64,000 bases of DNA from Euryodendron excelsum (Eukaryota; Streptophyta; Magnoliopsida; Ericales; Pentaphylacaceae). The translations under genes and the position numbers were made by a program. The stretch is from positions 6,555,001 through 6,619,000 of the forward strand of contig CM065392.1 of NCBI GenBank assembly GCA_033060915.1. The letters run 5' to 3'. How positions within the stretch are numbered: the first letter of the stretch is position 1; every line of letters begins with the position of its first letter. Shown piece by piece: positions 37,201-49,549 of the stretch. Under the pieces are notes generated by a model, which did not search any database, was not told the DNA's origin, and worked only from the letters and a program-made list of their open reading frames with translations.

Positions 37201-37586
37201 TCACGTGTGCTTTTGGAATGTGGCATTACCACCTAGCTAGCATGTTCGTATGGACCCACCAAAGAATACAGCCCCTGGTCCCAAAACCATGTGGGGGCGG
37301 GGTAGGGGGACGAATATCCGTGCCCCATATTATGTGATGTTTGAGAAGCTCCAATTGGAATGGGGCAGGCATCTACTGTATTATTCTCTCTAAGGCACTT
37401 GCCCACTATCTCCATGAGTCTATCCGTTTTGTATGGTTTAGAACTGTTAAGATAGGGACATAGGGTTGGCACCAATGAAGTCAAAGATGGTGGTACCACA
37501 AATGGCGGTCTTCACGTGTGCTTTCGGAATGTGGCATCACCACCTCAGGTAGCATGTTCCTATGGACCACCAAACAATCACAGCAT

Positions 37587-37617
<31 letters not shown>

Positions 37618-40201
37618 GCGGACAACAACATGCAGGCACATGAACATTAGTGCCTATGTTATCCGCAATGTCGTGACTTTTTCCTTTTAAAATATATGGC
37701 TCATACATGTGGTGGCCTTGTAAGCTGTTTTATCTATTTATTTCTTTATCTGAGGATGCTTGTGATAACTTGTGATAATACTTAGCAAAAAGGAAGGCAT
37801 GATCTTCATATATATGATACAAAATCTGAAATATTCCGGTTCCCAAGCTGTGGTTTTAGATGTAATAAGTTCTGCAACTCGTCTACCCTTAGATTTTTGC
37901 TGACTTTCAATACTATCATGGTGATGCATGTTATCGATAGTGGTTATTTTTATCTTGAAGATAGTTGTTTTCATTTTTCTTCTTTCGTACATGTGAAATA
38001 TTGTCCATCATTTGTTACCATGCCTTCAAGAAGGTACGAGGTTTTACCAGTGACCTTTTTTCAATATGCCTCCCCAAGATGCTTATGCAATATACTTCTT
38101 ACCACTCCCTTTTCTTTCCTTATTGCTTCAATGTCAACACTGACTTCAATAATTTACTTTATGTTGATGGTTCTCTGTGATTTGTTTTCTGAAGGATCGG
38201 GCTAATGAGATATACAAGAAGGTGGAAGATCAGAAATCTAGTAGAGGAAGAAACCAGGATGCAATTTTGGCTGCTTGCCTTTACATAGCTTGTCGTCAAG
38301 AAGACAAGCCACGCACTGTAAAGGGTACAACCTAAGATTTTTTTTTCATAAACATCTGGATGCTTCCTGATTTATCACTCATGTAAACGAGCTTTCCCTG
38401 AACCTATGGATTTCAACTAGAAATCTGCTCTGTTGCCAATGGAGCAACAAAGAAGGAAATTGGCCGGGCCAAAGAATACATAGTGAAACAACTAGAGCTT
38501 GAGAAGGGTCAATCAGTGGAGATGGGTACTATACATGCTGGGGATTTTATGGTGAGGTTTTTGTGAACTTAAAACACTTACTTTAGTATTGTTATGGCTC
38601 TTATGGGCAGGTTTTCATATTTTTCTTGATGATCTTTATCTTTTCTTGTTATTGTGCCACTAACATCAAATCTTGGTAAAATGTTTAGAGGCGCTTTTGT
38701 TCAAATCTTGGTATGAACAATCAAGCAGTTAAAGCCGCCCAAGAAGCTGTCCAAAAGTCGGAAGGGTTTGATATAAGGTACCGTCCACATATTTTGCTGG
38801 TTCCCTTTTATTATTTACTAAGATGTCAGTGTTTGAACTGGAATTTTGAACGGATCGCTTGTCAGTGGCTAGGATATGAAAGAGTTGGGAAAATTTAGGA
38901 GTAAATTTCGAGCATATGGAACACAGGAGAGCGCATTGATTATTTTGAGTTTTCTATTATAGCTACAATTAGTCTGATGACATTTGGCAAGCTACTAGTG
39001 AGAAGAAGCCAGTTTGTGAGACTTGCTGGTTTTTTAGGAGTCAGGAGACACAGAGGATATTGAATAATTGATATAGTGAAATTAAAATAATCATTTTAAA
39101 TGTGAATTATGAAAGGACTTTTCTCTATTGTAGCGTTAGATCATCTCCTTCCCATTTCTCTGGTGGGAATTGAGTACATAATTCTGTTTAGTTTCCACCT
39201 TGAAAGTGCTGTGTGTTGGATCGCATTTGAATTTAGAACTTTTTCAATATAAGAACCCAAAGGAAAGATTGAGAGGAGGGGCAGAGAGAAAAATCTTGCC
39301 ATTTGTGATTTCATAGTGGGACTCTTTTTTTCATAAATAAAATTTTTAATCACGGGAGTCATCCTCTTTTTGATCTTTTTTAGAAGTTGCTCTTGCATCA
39401 TGTTGCATGTTAATTTACCCAAATTTTTTGAGTGATCATTTATTTTGGGACTGGTGGATGGATTTCCCAATGGCGATGGACTTATTTTAATTTCCTCACC
39501 ATCTTGATACTTGCAGGAGGAGCCCTATATCTATTGCAGCTGCTGTGATTTATATTATAACACAGCTTTCAGATGATAAGAAGCCCCTTAAAGGTAAAGC
39601 ATATGGTGTCTCATTTATAGAGACATATATAAGAACCTTTGGAGTTAATGTCGGGGTTGTACAAATCATGTCGGTCCCATGGCAAGCTCTCATCACCTCC
39701 AGCTGCGCTGTGCTAAAAAACACTTAATGACAAATTTCCCTATGCTCTTTAGAATTTTGGCCATTTGATTGTTGGAGATTCTCCCTGATTTTTCTTTCTA
39801 AACCCAGAATATTTAGATGCTTATATTGTGGGTCTAAACAAGATAATCTCATCCTTTTCCCCCTACCCTTCAATTTGTTCTTTTTTTTTATTTTATTTTA
39901 TTTAAATTGTTTTTGGGGTGACAATAAATTTCTTCACACTGATGCATGTAGTTGGGTTCTGATACTGCAACTAGAATAGACATGCTAGACACTGTACCAC
40001 TAATTTTTAGATTTTTGGTTATCCTATACACATTTGTATATATTTATATATAGCGGTGTGGATGCAGATGTTTCAATTGCAACAGGAGTTGCAGAAGGGA
40101 CAATCAGAAATTCCTACAAGGACCTGTATCCCCATATTTCAAAGATAATACCAGGTTGGTATGCCAAGGAGGAGGACCTTAAGAACCTATGCAGTCCTTG
40201 A
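28234..40201 (+). CDS. TFIIB: Transcription initiation factor IIB (TFIIB), copy 2, intact
   Basis: General RNA polymerase II initiation factor acting in the nucleus. Seven exons join without a break into 312 residues, the usual plant length: 28234-28586, 33276-33300, 38195-38324, 38421-38551, 38689-38777, 39517-39593, 40068-40201. The N-terminal zinc ribbon starts [16 protein letters not shown] with the second Cys pair in DTVCSECG, followed by [19 protein letters not shown] (B-reader) and [17 protein letters not shown]. Two cyclin-like repeats follow ([19 protein letters not shown] and [18 protein letters not shown]), ending in KNLCSP. All introns are GT-AG with the same phases as copy 1. Introns 1 and 2 are each about 4.7-4.9 kb because of inserted repeats. 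The start is the first ATG after the leader and matches the family. It is the likely working TFIIB of the pair. Confidence 0.95.
30780..31620 (+). mobile_element. LINE (L1-type) 3' coding remnant in TFIIB intron 1
   Basis: Broken plus-strand frames give the C-terminal region of a plant non-LTR retrotransposon polyprotein. An [15 protein letters not shown] segment with [14 protein letters not shown] after it is followed by [19 protein letters not shown] residues and [14 protein letters not shown], which match the zinc-binding domain after the reverse transcriptase. A W-x-W-R-R-R-N-R-x-T-F-E segment follows near 31450-31500. Several frameshifts and stops show it is dead. The reverse transcriptase core was not found in the intron, so the insertion is 5' truncated, or the upstream part has decayed. 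Confidence 0.75.
32088..32800. repeat. 355-bp direct tandem duplication in TFIIB intron 1
   Basis: Two copies starting near 32092 and 32447 share GATATTCCTAAATCCTACTT, GGTTTCAACCATATGGGTGG and TAACCTTTGAGACATTATTA in the same order with few differences. The high similarity suggests a recent local duplication. Confidence 0.85.
36122..36731. mobile_element. hAT-type MITE in TFIIB intron 2
   Basis: The terminal inverted repeats are TAGGGTGTGCA at the left and TGTGCACCCCTA at the right. The 8-bp target duplication is GACCAGAG (36114-36121) and GATCAGAG (36732-36739), one mismatch. The interior is rich in GGTTCGG, GGGTCGGGTCGG and AACCCGA blocks with an AT-rich centre. Size (610 bp), 8-bp duplication and TAGGGGTGTGCA-like ends place it with non-autonomous hAT elements. 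Confidence 0.85.
37020..37620. repeat. Tandem duplication and poly-C tract in TFIIB intron 2
   Basis: Two units of roughly 260-310 bp (37027-37290 and 37342-37590) share GAGAAGCTCCAA, TGCCCACTATCTCCATGAG, AGGGTTGGCACCAATGAAGT and GGCGGTCTTCACGTGTGCTT. The second ends in an uninterrupted C run of about 31 bases (37587-37617), which is a likely assembly or length-variable site. Each unit contains CACGTG, but inside an intron its relevance is unknown. Confidence 0.8.
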
Positions 40202-43119
40202 AAGATTGAGCGGGAAAACTATCATTTTATTGGTGCGGGAGCGGATTGTATTGGATGTTGTGATGAAGGAGATGCGAAGCATTTGTAGCTTTGAGTCATG
40301 GATTATATCCCTGAACTAGCAGCACAAACTGAGATCAAATTTTAAATTAATGTAAATTACACATTGTTTCTTTTGCCTGTCTTTTCTAGCAAAAACAAAT
40401 TGTTTTGGTCACCTGTTGTGCAGCTTATCCGTTGACGCCCCCTCCCTCTCTCCATTTATTTTTCCTGGTAGGTGTGATAAGAAATAATAATAGCATCACC
40501 AAATAAAAGAATGGTACTGCCATAAAAGAAAATTATTTTGGTGCAATGAGAAGAGGGTTTTTTAAATTTTCTTTATGTGCTTGTATAGAATGATTGATTC
40601 ACTGGACTCTTATCACTTTAAAACAAAATGCATTTATTATGTTTTTAATTTAAAAATCTCATTGCCAATGGCCGGAAACAAGATTTTTGTTGGGTGGGCC
40701 AAGTAAAAAAGTTTTTATTTAGGTTTGGTTCGACTTAAAATGTAAGCAATGCCTAAAATTGACTCACATCTCAAATTTCCCCAAGTCATTTTTGAAAATT
40801 GACTCTCACCCCTTCAACTGATTCAGAGAGGCCTTGTAGGGCCCATCTCGATTTCAGAAATCTAGACTTTACCAAATGAGGGTATGACAACAATCTTTGT
40901 TCCTCCTTCGCCAGCCACCGCTGGTCGACATCAAGGACCGACTTGAGTGCACCGTTTTGGATCTCCATCTGAGTAATGAGTCTCACCTTACTCGAAATGA
41001 TTGAGGATTCACCATTGGACTCTCTAACACCAGCATTTTCCCTTCCCTTCTCAACTAGCTACCATTCTTAGACATCTTTAATCACTTTCTTTCATTAGTG
41101 ATCATCATCAACCTGCAGGTGTTTTTTTTGCTCCAATTTTATAAATGTAGGTAGTGTTTAAATGGATTAAACTTTTCCTTTGTATTTTATTTTGGGTTTG
41201 AATAGATAGTTACTGGTGTTGATGCACATCTTCTTTGTTATAGTTTAATTAGATGGGGTTCATATGCTTTCGATGTCCCCTTGTTCGTCAACTGTTTGAT
41301 AAAATGCTTGAACTACTCAAGATATACTTTTGTAGTAGTTTGAGGCTTTGAACAGATTTATGAGTTTGTTCAAACTTTAAACATCGAATTCAAAGAAATT
41401 TAAATTGAGAATCAAGTAATACTGACTTAGGAACTTGGTTCTTGAATTGCCTTTTGAGTCTTTTCTATTATTGTTGTTTTAATGGCATGTTATAGGATTT
41501 AGAAAGTTTTTACAGAATACTTCTCCAGGAATTTTTTTCGTGTACAACCAAACACCAAAAATTAGAAGAATAAAAATATTTTTCAAGTAAAAAGTTATAC
41601 AATGAAAAATATTTTTTAAAGTAAAACATTTTACATTGAAACAAACGAGCTTTTTGGAGAGGTGAGGATATAATTTTTTAAAATTTTGAGAGGCCAAAAT
41701 ATAATTTTTAAAATTCCAAAGAAGTGAAGAACTATAGGGGTATAGTGAATATTGGAAGGGTTGCGGGCCCCCGCCCCCTCCCCTCGTGGCCACCATTGCT
41801 TATTGGCATAAAAAAAAAAAAGTGATTCTGTTAAAATTTTCTTTGTTTAACATTTTTACAAATGAAAAACGAGAGATAATAATATCTGGATTCTCTCATA
41901 AAAAAAAAGAAATCTAAAGCATAGTTATCAAAATAGAAAACAAAAGTAGAAGACGTTAGGAAAAATAGAAACAAGAAACACAGTAAAAAAATAAAGAGAA
42001 GAACGGGAAGCGAGAAATGATTAAGAAATTTAATAGAAATCTTATTAAGAAGTTTACATTCAACTTAAAGGAGACTTTTGCCAAATTTAGTTGAAACCTA
42101 TACAAATAATTTTATAAATATTTAATTAGAACTTAAGAAAAAAATGTATAAAAAATTCTATTTCAAGTTTTTTGTAGTGTTTTTCATTAGTTTTTCAAGA
42201 GTTTCTGTTAAATATTCAAAACGTATTCTAATCATTTTTTAAGAGTTTTTGCAATATTTTTTCAAAATTTTTCAAATAAATTTCGCACATGTACCGAAAG
42301 CACATGCTCGGGAAAATGTGTTTTTCTCTCTCAAATAAGTTTTTCGACAACTATAGGTTAGAGGAAGAGCAAGCAAGCTAATAGATTTTTTCCAATATTT
42401 TTCAGTGAAACAAATAGAGCCTTAGCCATTAGCAAATCTACAATAAATATTGTGGATTTTAGTCATTGTGTCTTTTTAAATTGAAATCTATTTTCCTTTT
42501 TATTTTGTCAGGGCAATCAAATTGAAAAACACTGTTATTTTGATTTTTTTTCTCATTTTTATTTTTTTGTCTAAATGTGATAGTTACACAATAGAAGTAC
42601 CTCTCTCCTTGTAATTTTTTTTCCCAAGTTGGGTGAAGGTGGCATTCTATTTTATATTTCTAATATCATATTAAAATGTTTTATCAGTTAAACTAATTAG
42701 CTCCTTAATAATTATACATTTTCAATTCCAAAAAAACTAGTGTTCTTTTTATTTACTAGGTTTTTTAAACCAAAATTTGTACCAGGTTACAGACCCGAGA
42801 AATAATTCTAAAGAATTAATAACATCTAAAAAATTTTTAATCTAAAATTTTGAAAAGAGCAAACTTCTCATGTCCTAAGTTTTAATCATTTCGTTAATAC
42901 CATATTTATGGAGTTTTAGTTTATTCATTTAACTTATTTACCGAAAATATTAGAAAAGGAATGAAACACTTGTGGACCCCACGGTCATTGATTACGCCAC
43001 GTCATCACCCGGACCCACTATTCTTACCTACCAAATGATGCGGCCAAAGTCACTGTAAAGTTTTTGGTAGAGCTCACCATAAATAGGGTCCATTCCGTGA
43101 AACCAACAGCGGAGCAGAG
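40202..43119. other. Intergenic between TFIIB and Y14
   Basis: No gene recognised. The first 200 bp are probably the TFIIB 3' untranslated region. Near 41650-41800 there is a repeat end (CCCCCGCCCCCTCCCCTCG followed by TGGCCACCATTG) that resembles, in inverse orientation, the MITE at 10533-10815. Immediately before Y14 a CCATAAATAGGG at 43077-43088 could serve as TATA-like element. Confidence 0.45.
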
Positions 43120-46100
43120 ATGGCAGAGGCCTACGTAAATGTTGAACCATTGGACGCAGAGCTTCTTGAGGACGATCTCATGGAAGAAGACACTGAGCCA
43201 TTGCCGCCGAGAACCGCCCTCGCCGGTGTCCCTTGGAGGAGAACCAAAGGCAGAGGTTTCAGACGAGAAATCCAAACCCTCGGCTGCACCTCCACCGCCA
43301 CCACTGAGTACTCCTACGGAGGTCCCCAAAAATGTCAGTTTCTCTCTCTCGTCTGTCTAATTTATATATAGCAGAGTAGGTTTATGTATATATATAGAGA
43401 GAGGGAGATTATGCAGGCATCTTCACACAGAAGAGTGAACATAGAGAGAATACGAATATATCCGTATATGTTTATGTATCTGCAAGGGTATATATATCCA
43501 TATATATATATATATATATGCAAAGTGAGAATATGTAAATTTAGGTTTATTAACTTTATACATATATAAATGCGTGCACATACACGAATACATTTTCCCT
43601 AACCCCTATACTCTCTGCCTTTATACACGTCTCTGTGTATATATGTCGTTTACACTCTGTTAAGTTTTTCTGTTCTCAATCTGGAGCTCGTGACTTGTTT
43701 GGGGTCTGTCATTTTATTTTTGTTTTTGGTTGCTTGTTTGAATCAATTATACGGTTTGTCTCATTTAGTTCATTTTACTGTTCATTATATGTAAGTTCTA
43801 GGGTTTGTGAATCCTCTGTAACCTGTTTAACTGATTTGGGATTTATGAATAACGTGTATACTTTGTTTTTGTTGTTGTGTTTAATTGTTGTTACCGGTTT
43901 TATAATTCTGGGGGCTTTCTTGTATGTTGAAGCTGGATCAAATGTATTTCAGTGTTTTTACTGACGAAGTAAATTTTGTTGGACAACACTCAGTATGCTT
44001 AACTCCTCCTTATTGGGAATATGGAGAAGCTTTCAATGATTTGCCCGTAAGTGGCTGAAAGAAATTTAACAATTTCGGAAATTGTGATATTGATGGAGCT
44101 TTTTAAATAAGTTGGGTATTCAAGTTCTTTACAAAGTTTTGGAATTTGTACAATTTGATTAGGATTGGAAGGCGGAAAATAAATAGTGGATAAATAAATA
44201 TGTTGTGAGTTTGTCTGCTTATAAAAATCTGTTTTTCATCTGAATAAAAGTTATTGAGCAGTCTAGCACCACATACAAATAAGAAAATATGGTAGGTTTT
44301 GCACTTTGCAGGTTATGCTGTCTTTTCCCTGATTCCTCTGTTTGTTTCATTCTCAACCTTGTAACTGTTGGTCTTCTTTTCTCATATTTTCTCCATTTCT
44401 TAGTGAGGATAGGTACGACTCCTCTTCTTGCTCGTTTTTGTATTGTACTCTTCTATCTAACGCAATAATGACACCAGAAATTTACAGTGGTGGTGGAATC
44501 TATTAAACATCTGCATTTGGGCTGACAGAGGAGTCTTCTTTGTAATAGAATGGACTCACTTAACATTTTGGACATGATGGTGTGATCAACAAACTGCAAA
44601 CTGGACAGATAATTGCATTCAATTCAAGATAGGAGGGTGGGATTTTCTTCCTTGTAGCTATATTTATTTGTGTAGATGAGATTGTGAAACATTGTTGGTG
44701 AGTATCAGAGATTATCAGCATTTCTCTTATTAATTAAGTGATGTGTAGCCACAATTGCTTTTGTTATATCTTGATGAATGGCTTACATTGCTTTATTTAT
44801 GATGGGTAGGCAAGTGGTTATGTATTTTGGTCAATAACTGAAAACAAGTTTAGGATTTGAACCCTGATTATGCTATCTTTATATTTGGATTGTTGCATTA
44901 GCTTTCCCTTTTCAGTTTCCTAATTTAGTTTCCTACAATCTAATATGTTGTTTTGTTAAGCTAAAGTATGCTTTGTCTACTTGCCACAATATTTCCACAT
45001 TCTTTAGTTGGCCTTTACTTTCATTTTGTTTTCAGTTACTGTAGCCAAGATACCGTCAAGTAGCACCACTACTGAATTTATGATCTCTTTTATCCTAAAA
45101 TTACACCAATTTTTTCTTAAGACGTTCACAAAGAGTATTGATCTCAAAGTTATTATATTTCTTGTTATTGCACTAGGTCTACTTTGTGATTTTTTTCTGT
45201 CATTGGTCATCATCGTTTTGAGTGTGCTTAAATCTTATCCCTTCCAGATTTTACCATTAGAAATAGTTTTTGACATTCTGTCAGAAAAAATTGGCGTGCT
45301 TAAATCTTATTCCTCCCAGCTTTTACCAATAGACATAGTTTTTGACATCCCGTCAAAAAAAAAAAAAAATTAAAAATTGTACTAAGTGTAAAATTTCATT
45401 ATTGAGCTATACACTTCTTGGTTTTGTTGTGGTTTTTGCTTTTTGTGGATTTTTTATTTCCCCAAACCTAGCAGAAGTGACTGCTTTGAGCTGCCAATTT
45501 TTTTGCTATTTGTGGTACTATCTTTCTTGAATTCATGATTGGGTGAAAAGAATGGGATAGCATTTAATTGATGCCTTTATACAAGTTCAAGGAAACTATG
45601 TTTTTATTACTTTGATAAATAACTGCAGCTATTGAAGGTTGGATTATCTTGGTTACTGGAGTACTAGCTGAGGCACAAGAGGATGATCTCCATAATGTAT
45701 TTGCTGATTTTGGAGAGGTTAAAAATTTGCATCTAAATCTTGACCGTCGATCAGGTTATGTCAAGGCAAGCAATCATGAATATTTTTTTTTATTTTAGCA
45801 ATATAACCAGCCTGATTTACATATCTGTAAATTTTATCTGAACTACTCCATGACTGCAGTAGTATTACAAGCAGGGATACCTGGCATCCAAACTAATTTA
45901 TTTATTGTTGGTGCAGATAGGGTGTTTCATGTTCATGGTTACTTACATGCCTAACGTACTAAGCAATGCTTAGATGAAACTTGTTCATTTTACGTTGGCA
46001 TTTATAGCTGTACTAGAGAGACTTAATAACTTTTATCTGTTGGTCTTTGCTTATGTGATCCTGATAAATTATCATTGATTTTATAAACTGGAGGTTCAGA

Positions 46101-47727
46101 TTCTATAAAAGATTCATTCTATTTAGTTTTTCAATGCAATATTTTTTTCTTTTAGATGTTTGGTCTTTTGACAACATTTATTTGTTCTCCCCCCCTCCCT
46201 CTCTTGTATGACGTAGAAGATATGTATTGAATGGAGGAAAAGCACTTTGTTGCCTGTATATGAATATAAATATGCTTTTTGAAGTCTACAAGAAAACTAC
46301 TTTGATATTGTATTTATTAGTCACATGAAAGACCTTTAGGAGAGCAATTAAGCACATACTGAAATAATGCTTCTGTGTTTGGGCTAACATTAGAAATCAG
46401 TTGCCTCTTCCTTTCTGGTGCCATGCTTGCACCATTGTGCTACAATGACTTTGGCACAAAACAACGTTATAAAAAGTTCAATTTCCCAAGACTAAGAAAA
46501 TCAACAAGACAAGCCAATATCTGAGAATTGCACACAGGCATTTCTTGGTTTTCAAGTTTTAAAAGTCATATTTTTCTAAACCTCGTGAATGATGGTTTTA
46601 TGGTTTTATAATATTTCATTAGTACGTATGCCCCCTAAGAATGCCAAATGTGAAATATTGTAAAGTTGTGCAGTTGATTATGTTGTTCTCCTTATTGCCT
46701 CCAGTACTTCCAGTTAATTTACATATATATATATATGTATATATATATCTTTGACTTGATGTTGTGTGACGCTATGCATAGTAATCTTTTTATGCTTATC
46801 ATTGTAATGCTACATTTTCTTCCCCTTTCTCCACTCTCATAAATCTTGTTTGACATATTTTTTTTTAACACCAAATATTGCATATAATTTCTTTCAGTAA
46901 TTAGTTTGGAACGATGCTGCTGAAAAAAAGGACCGAGTCTATTATTTTAGTATCTTTTAGGATATTTATAGCGAAATACAGTATTGGTTCTTATATTCCT
47001 TTATTGAAAAATTAGGTAGTTCATCTCAATCGCTAATTTTTCCAAATAGTAGCTTTTGTTGTTCAGGGCTATGCACTGATTGAATACGAGGACTTTCAAG
47101 CAGCTAAGGATGCAATATCTACAATGAATGGGGCTGAAATTTTAACCCAAGTCGTCTCTGTTGATTGGGCCTTTGGCAAGGGTCCCACCGGAGGGAGGTA
47201 TATTATTTTTGTGAACTATCCTGTATTATGTTATGCGTTAGTCTTGGGCTTATTTTTCTGGTTCATTTGGTGTTCTGTTGCTGGCCTCCTGTTGAAGTAA
47301 ATTTTTAGGTTTGACTAAAGCAGGTGTGGTTTTCTCTAATTTTTTGGCTGATTGCATGCAGATAGTGACTTCAGTTTGCAAACCAAGCGGGCCCCCCACC
47401 CACCCACCCCCCTAAAAAAACAAAAACAAAAAAAGAACAAAAAACAAAATATAGATTATTTGGTCGACCCTGTTTTGTTGTTGACATTATGCCGATTAAT
47501 TCCAGTCTATTCATTCAATTAGAATGTGAAGTTCATAACTACCTCTTCCCAATAGTATGCAAACCCCACTTGCATACTCCCTCGAGACCCAAAAAAATCT
47601 AATTTGTTGAGTGACCAAATTTCTGTTAGTTTCAATTTTGTAGGTATTGTCCTATTAATATTTATTCTTTTTCTTCCTCTGTAGACCGCCACATCGACGT
47701 CGTAGGAGTCCAGGGAGGAGATACTGA
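43120..47727 (+). CDS. Y14: RNA-binding protein Y14 (RBM8A), exon junction complex core
   Basis: Y14 pairs with Mago nashi in the exon junction complex deposited on spliced mRNA in the nucleus. Four exons give 174 residues: 43120-43333, 45629-45765, 47067-47197, 47685-47727. The acidic N-terminus ([13 protein letters not shown]) leads to [11 protein letters not shown], a conserved family block, then [17 protein letters not shown] starts the single RRM. Other RRM segments are [55 protein letters not shown]. The end is arginine/serine-rich ([14 protein letters not shown]). All phases fit. The intron after exon 2 begins GC, not GT. The linker between TKGRGF and the RRM differs from the usual sequence and is shorter, but the frame is unbroken. 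The start is the first ATG, shortly after a TATA-like site. Confidence 0.93.
45223..45362. repeat. 73-bp tandem duplication in Y14 intron 1
   Basis: GTGCTTAAATCTTATCCCTT at 45223 and GTGCTTAAATCTTATTCCTC at 45296 begin two near-identical units that share ATAGTTTTTGACAT and CGTCA ends; an A run follows. Intronic, no function inferred. Confidence 0.85.
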
Positions 47728-49113
47728 TCCATGGCATTTTGGTTTCAGATGTGGAGCCTGAAGTTTAATTTGTTTAGAAAGGATTCAATTGTGACTATAG
47801 TCCGGTTTCTCATCACATCCAAACACGTCTCCATCTTTTATGTAGAACCTTAAATGACTTCAGACTATTGTGACTCTTATGTGATGTTGATGCTTCAATT
47901 GGATGGTAGTTTGCCTTTGGTGCTTTGACTGACTTTGGAAAACAGGTAGGCTCTAGAGCCAGTTTTAAGTACGAATTGCTTTATATTGCAATTTGAAGTG
48001 ATCTCAAGCAGCTTATTCTGATGTATGCCTTTCCATGGGAGTAGACCATTACTGAAAGTACAGTGCCTCTTGTGCTACTTTTGAGGTCCTATCATTTGGA
48101 AGCTTGAGGTGGGAATAGAAAGCTATCCAAGAAAGCTGACGTTAAAAGAAAAAGAAAAAAAAAAAGTAAAAACTTATTTATACATATAGGTGTATAAAAA
48201 ATAAGGTAGCCACTTGGCCGAGATGGTGTTGACACACCTATAATCTAAAGCCAGGCACTTCTCGAACCGAGAAAGCGGAATTGCTTGACGTACGTCTACT
48301 TTATGGCTTATCGTTGTAGTTTTTTAAAAATATATTTGGGTGAGTTGTTTAAAAAAATAATTTATATTTAATTAAATTTTTTTGAGAAAAGTTATTTTTA
48401 AAAGTAATTTTTTTAAAAATGTATTTAAGTAAGTGGTTTAAAAAATAGTTTATGTTTAATTACGTTTTTTGAGAAAAATTATTTTTAAAGATAATTCTTT
48501 GACAGTAGCTTATAGTTTATAACTTATAATTAGGTGACCCAAACACTTTTTTACGAAGCTCTAGTTGCCACTTAATACTTTATATTAAGATTCTTAATTT
48601 TTTTTGTCTCCTAGTGTTCTCTGCTTTTTAGAGAGTGTTTGAGTACTTAGTTTATATATAATAAGTTATAAGTTTATAAATTATTTTTAAAAAATTATTT
48701 TTAAAAAATTATTTTTAAAAATAACTTTTTTTAAAAAACGTATTAGATAGAAGTTATTTTTTTAAACAACTTATTTAAGTATATTTTAAAAAAATATAAG
48801 TATAACTTATAAATTACTAAATAAATTACATTAAAACACTCCCTTAATAATATTTTTAAATCACTTATCACGTATCCATACGAAATTGTTGAAGATGCAC
48901 ACCGAAATGTATGGCAATAATACAATTACCTGTAAAGCTTGGGGGTGCTAGAGTAAAAGTGCTAGTACATGAGGTCAACGTTTATCAGCTATCGGCTCAC
49001 CCTGTGTCCTGCTTTCTCAATATCAATAGACTTTCCTGATTCCTTTCCCTGAGTATTCAGATTTGATGAGTTCAAAGCATTTTGCTGGGGTTGCAAAGCC
49101 AAGGGACATCTAG
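47728..49113. other. Y14 3' region and AT-rich intergenic DNA
   Basis: The first few hundred bases are presumably the Y14 3' untranslated region. From 48320 to 48850 the DNA is made of AATTATTTTTAAAA-type blocks. A segment from GAGTGTTTGAG (48634) to AAAACACTC (48842) has roughly inverted ends and looks like a small MITE. No gene recognised. Confidence 0.45.
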
Positions 49114-49202
49114 ATGGAGTTAGCAGCAGAATCAAAGCAGCCGGGTCGGGATCTGAAGTTTCATATGTGGAGGTATTAGATCTGATTCCTTCTTTGTCTC
49201 AG

Positions 49203-49549
49203 TCCAAACTACTGTTTTCTCTATAGATTGTGCAAGTAGTTCTGACATAATGGTGAAATTAGAAGAAATCACTAGGAGTGACTTGGGGTTGAATGATGTT
49301 GTCGTTGGGGAAAGATGTGTTCCAGTGGGACCATCTGATGGATCTTGCTTTTGGGTTTGGGAGAAAGGTAAAGGGGAGATTGTTGAAGTAGTGCTCCCAG
49401 ATGAATCTGCTTTTGTCAGAATAAATACAACGCTAATTTTCGGGATGGAGGGCCTTGGGAATTCGTATGTTGTGAAGCGGGATTTCACCGGTAACGGCAT
49501 ATGTGTAGATCTACGGAATGAATTTAGTCTTTTGAGAAGAAGGATCTAA
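49203..49549 (+). CDS. Small unrecognised open frame
   Basis: A plus-strand frame with an ATG at 49250 encodes 99 residues starting MVKLEEITRSDLGLNDVVVG and ending EFSLLRRRI. It includes ERCVPVGPSDGSCFWVWEK and a GNSYVVKRDFTGNGICVDLR segment. The frame is open upstream to about 49203, where a TTTGTCTCAG acceptor-like site lies. Codon composition is less AT-biased than the surroundings, which hints at real or formerly coding sequence. I recognise no family. It may be the last exon of a gene or a pseudogene fragment. An ATG at 49114 in another frame opens a short peptide but does not join it in phase. Confidence 0.3.

Noticed and set aside
43139..43360. Alternative frame in Y14 exon 1 with a proline-rich peptide
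   Set aside because: Only the frame starting at 43120 contains TKGRGF and joins exon 2 in phase to give GGPQKSIEGW.
48200..48290. tRNA-like or SINE-like block (CTTGGCCGAGATGGT with CTCGAACCGAG)
   Set aside because: The second box is in the wrong orientation for a polymerase III B box, and no cloverleaf could be drawn.
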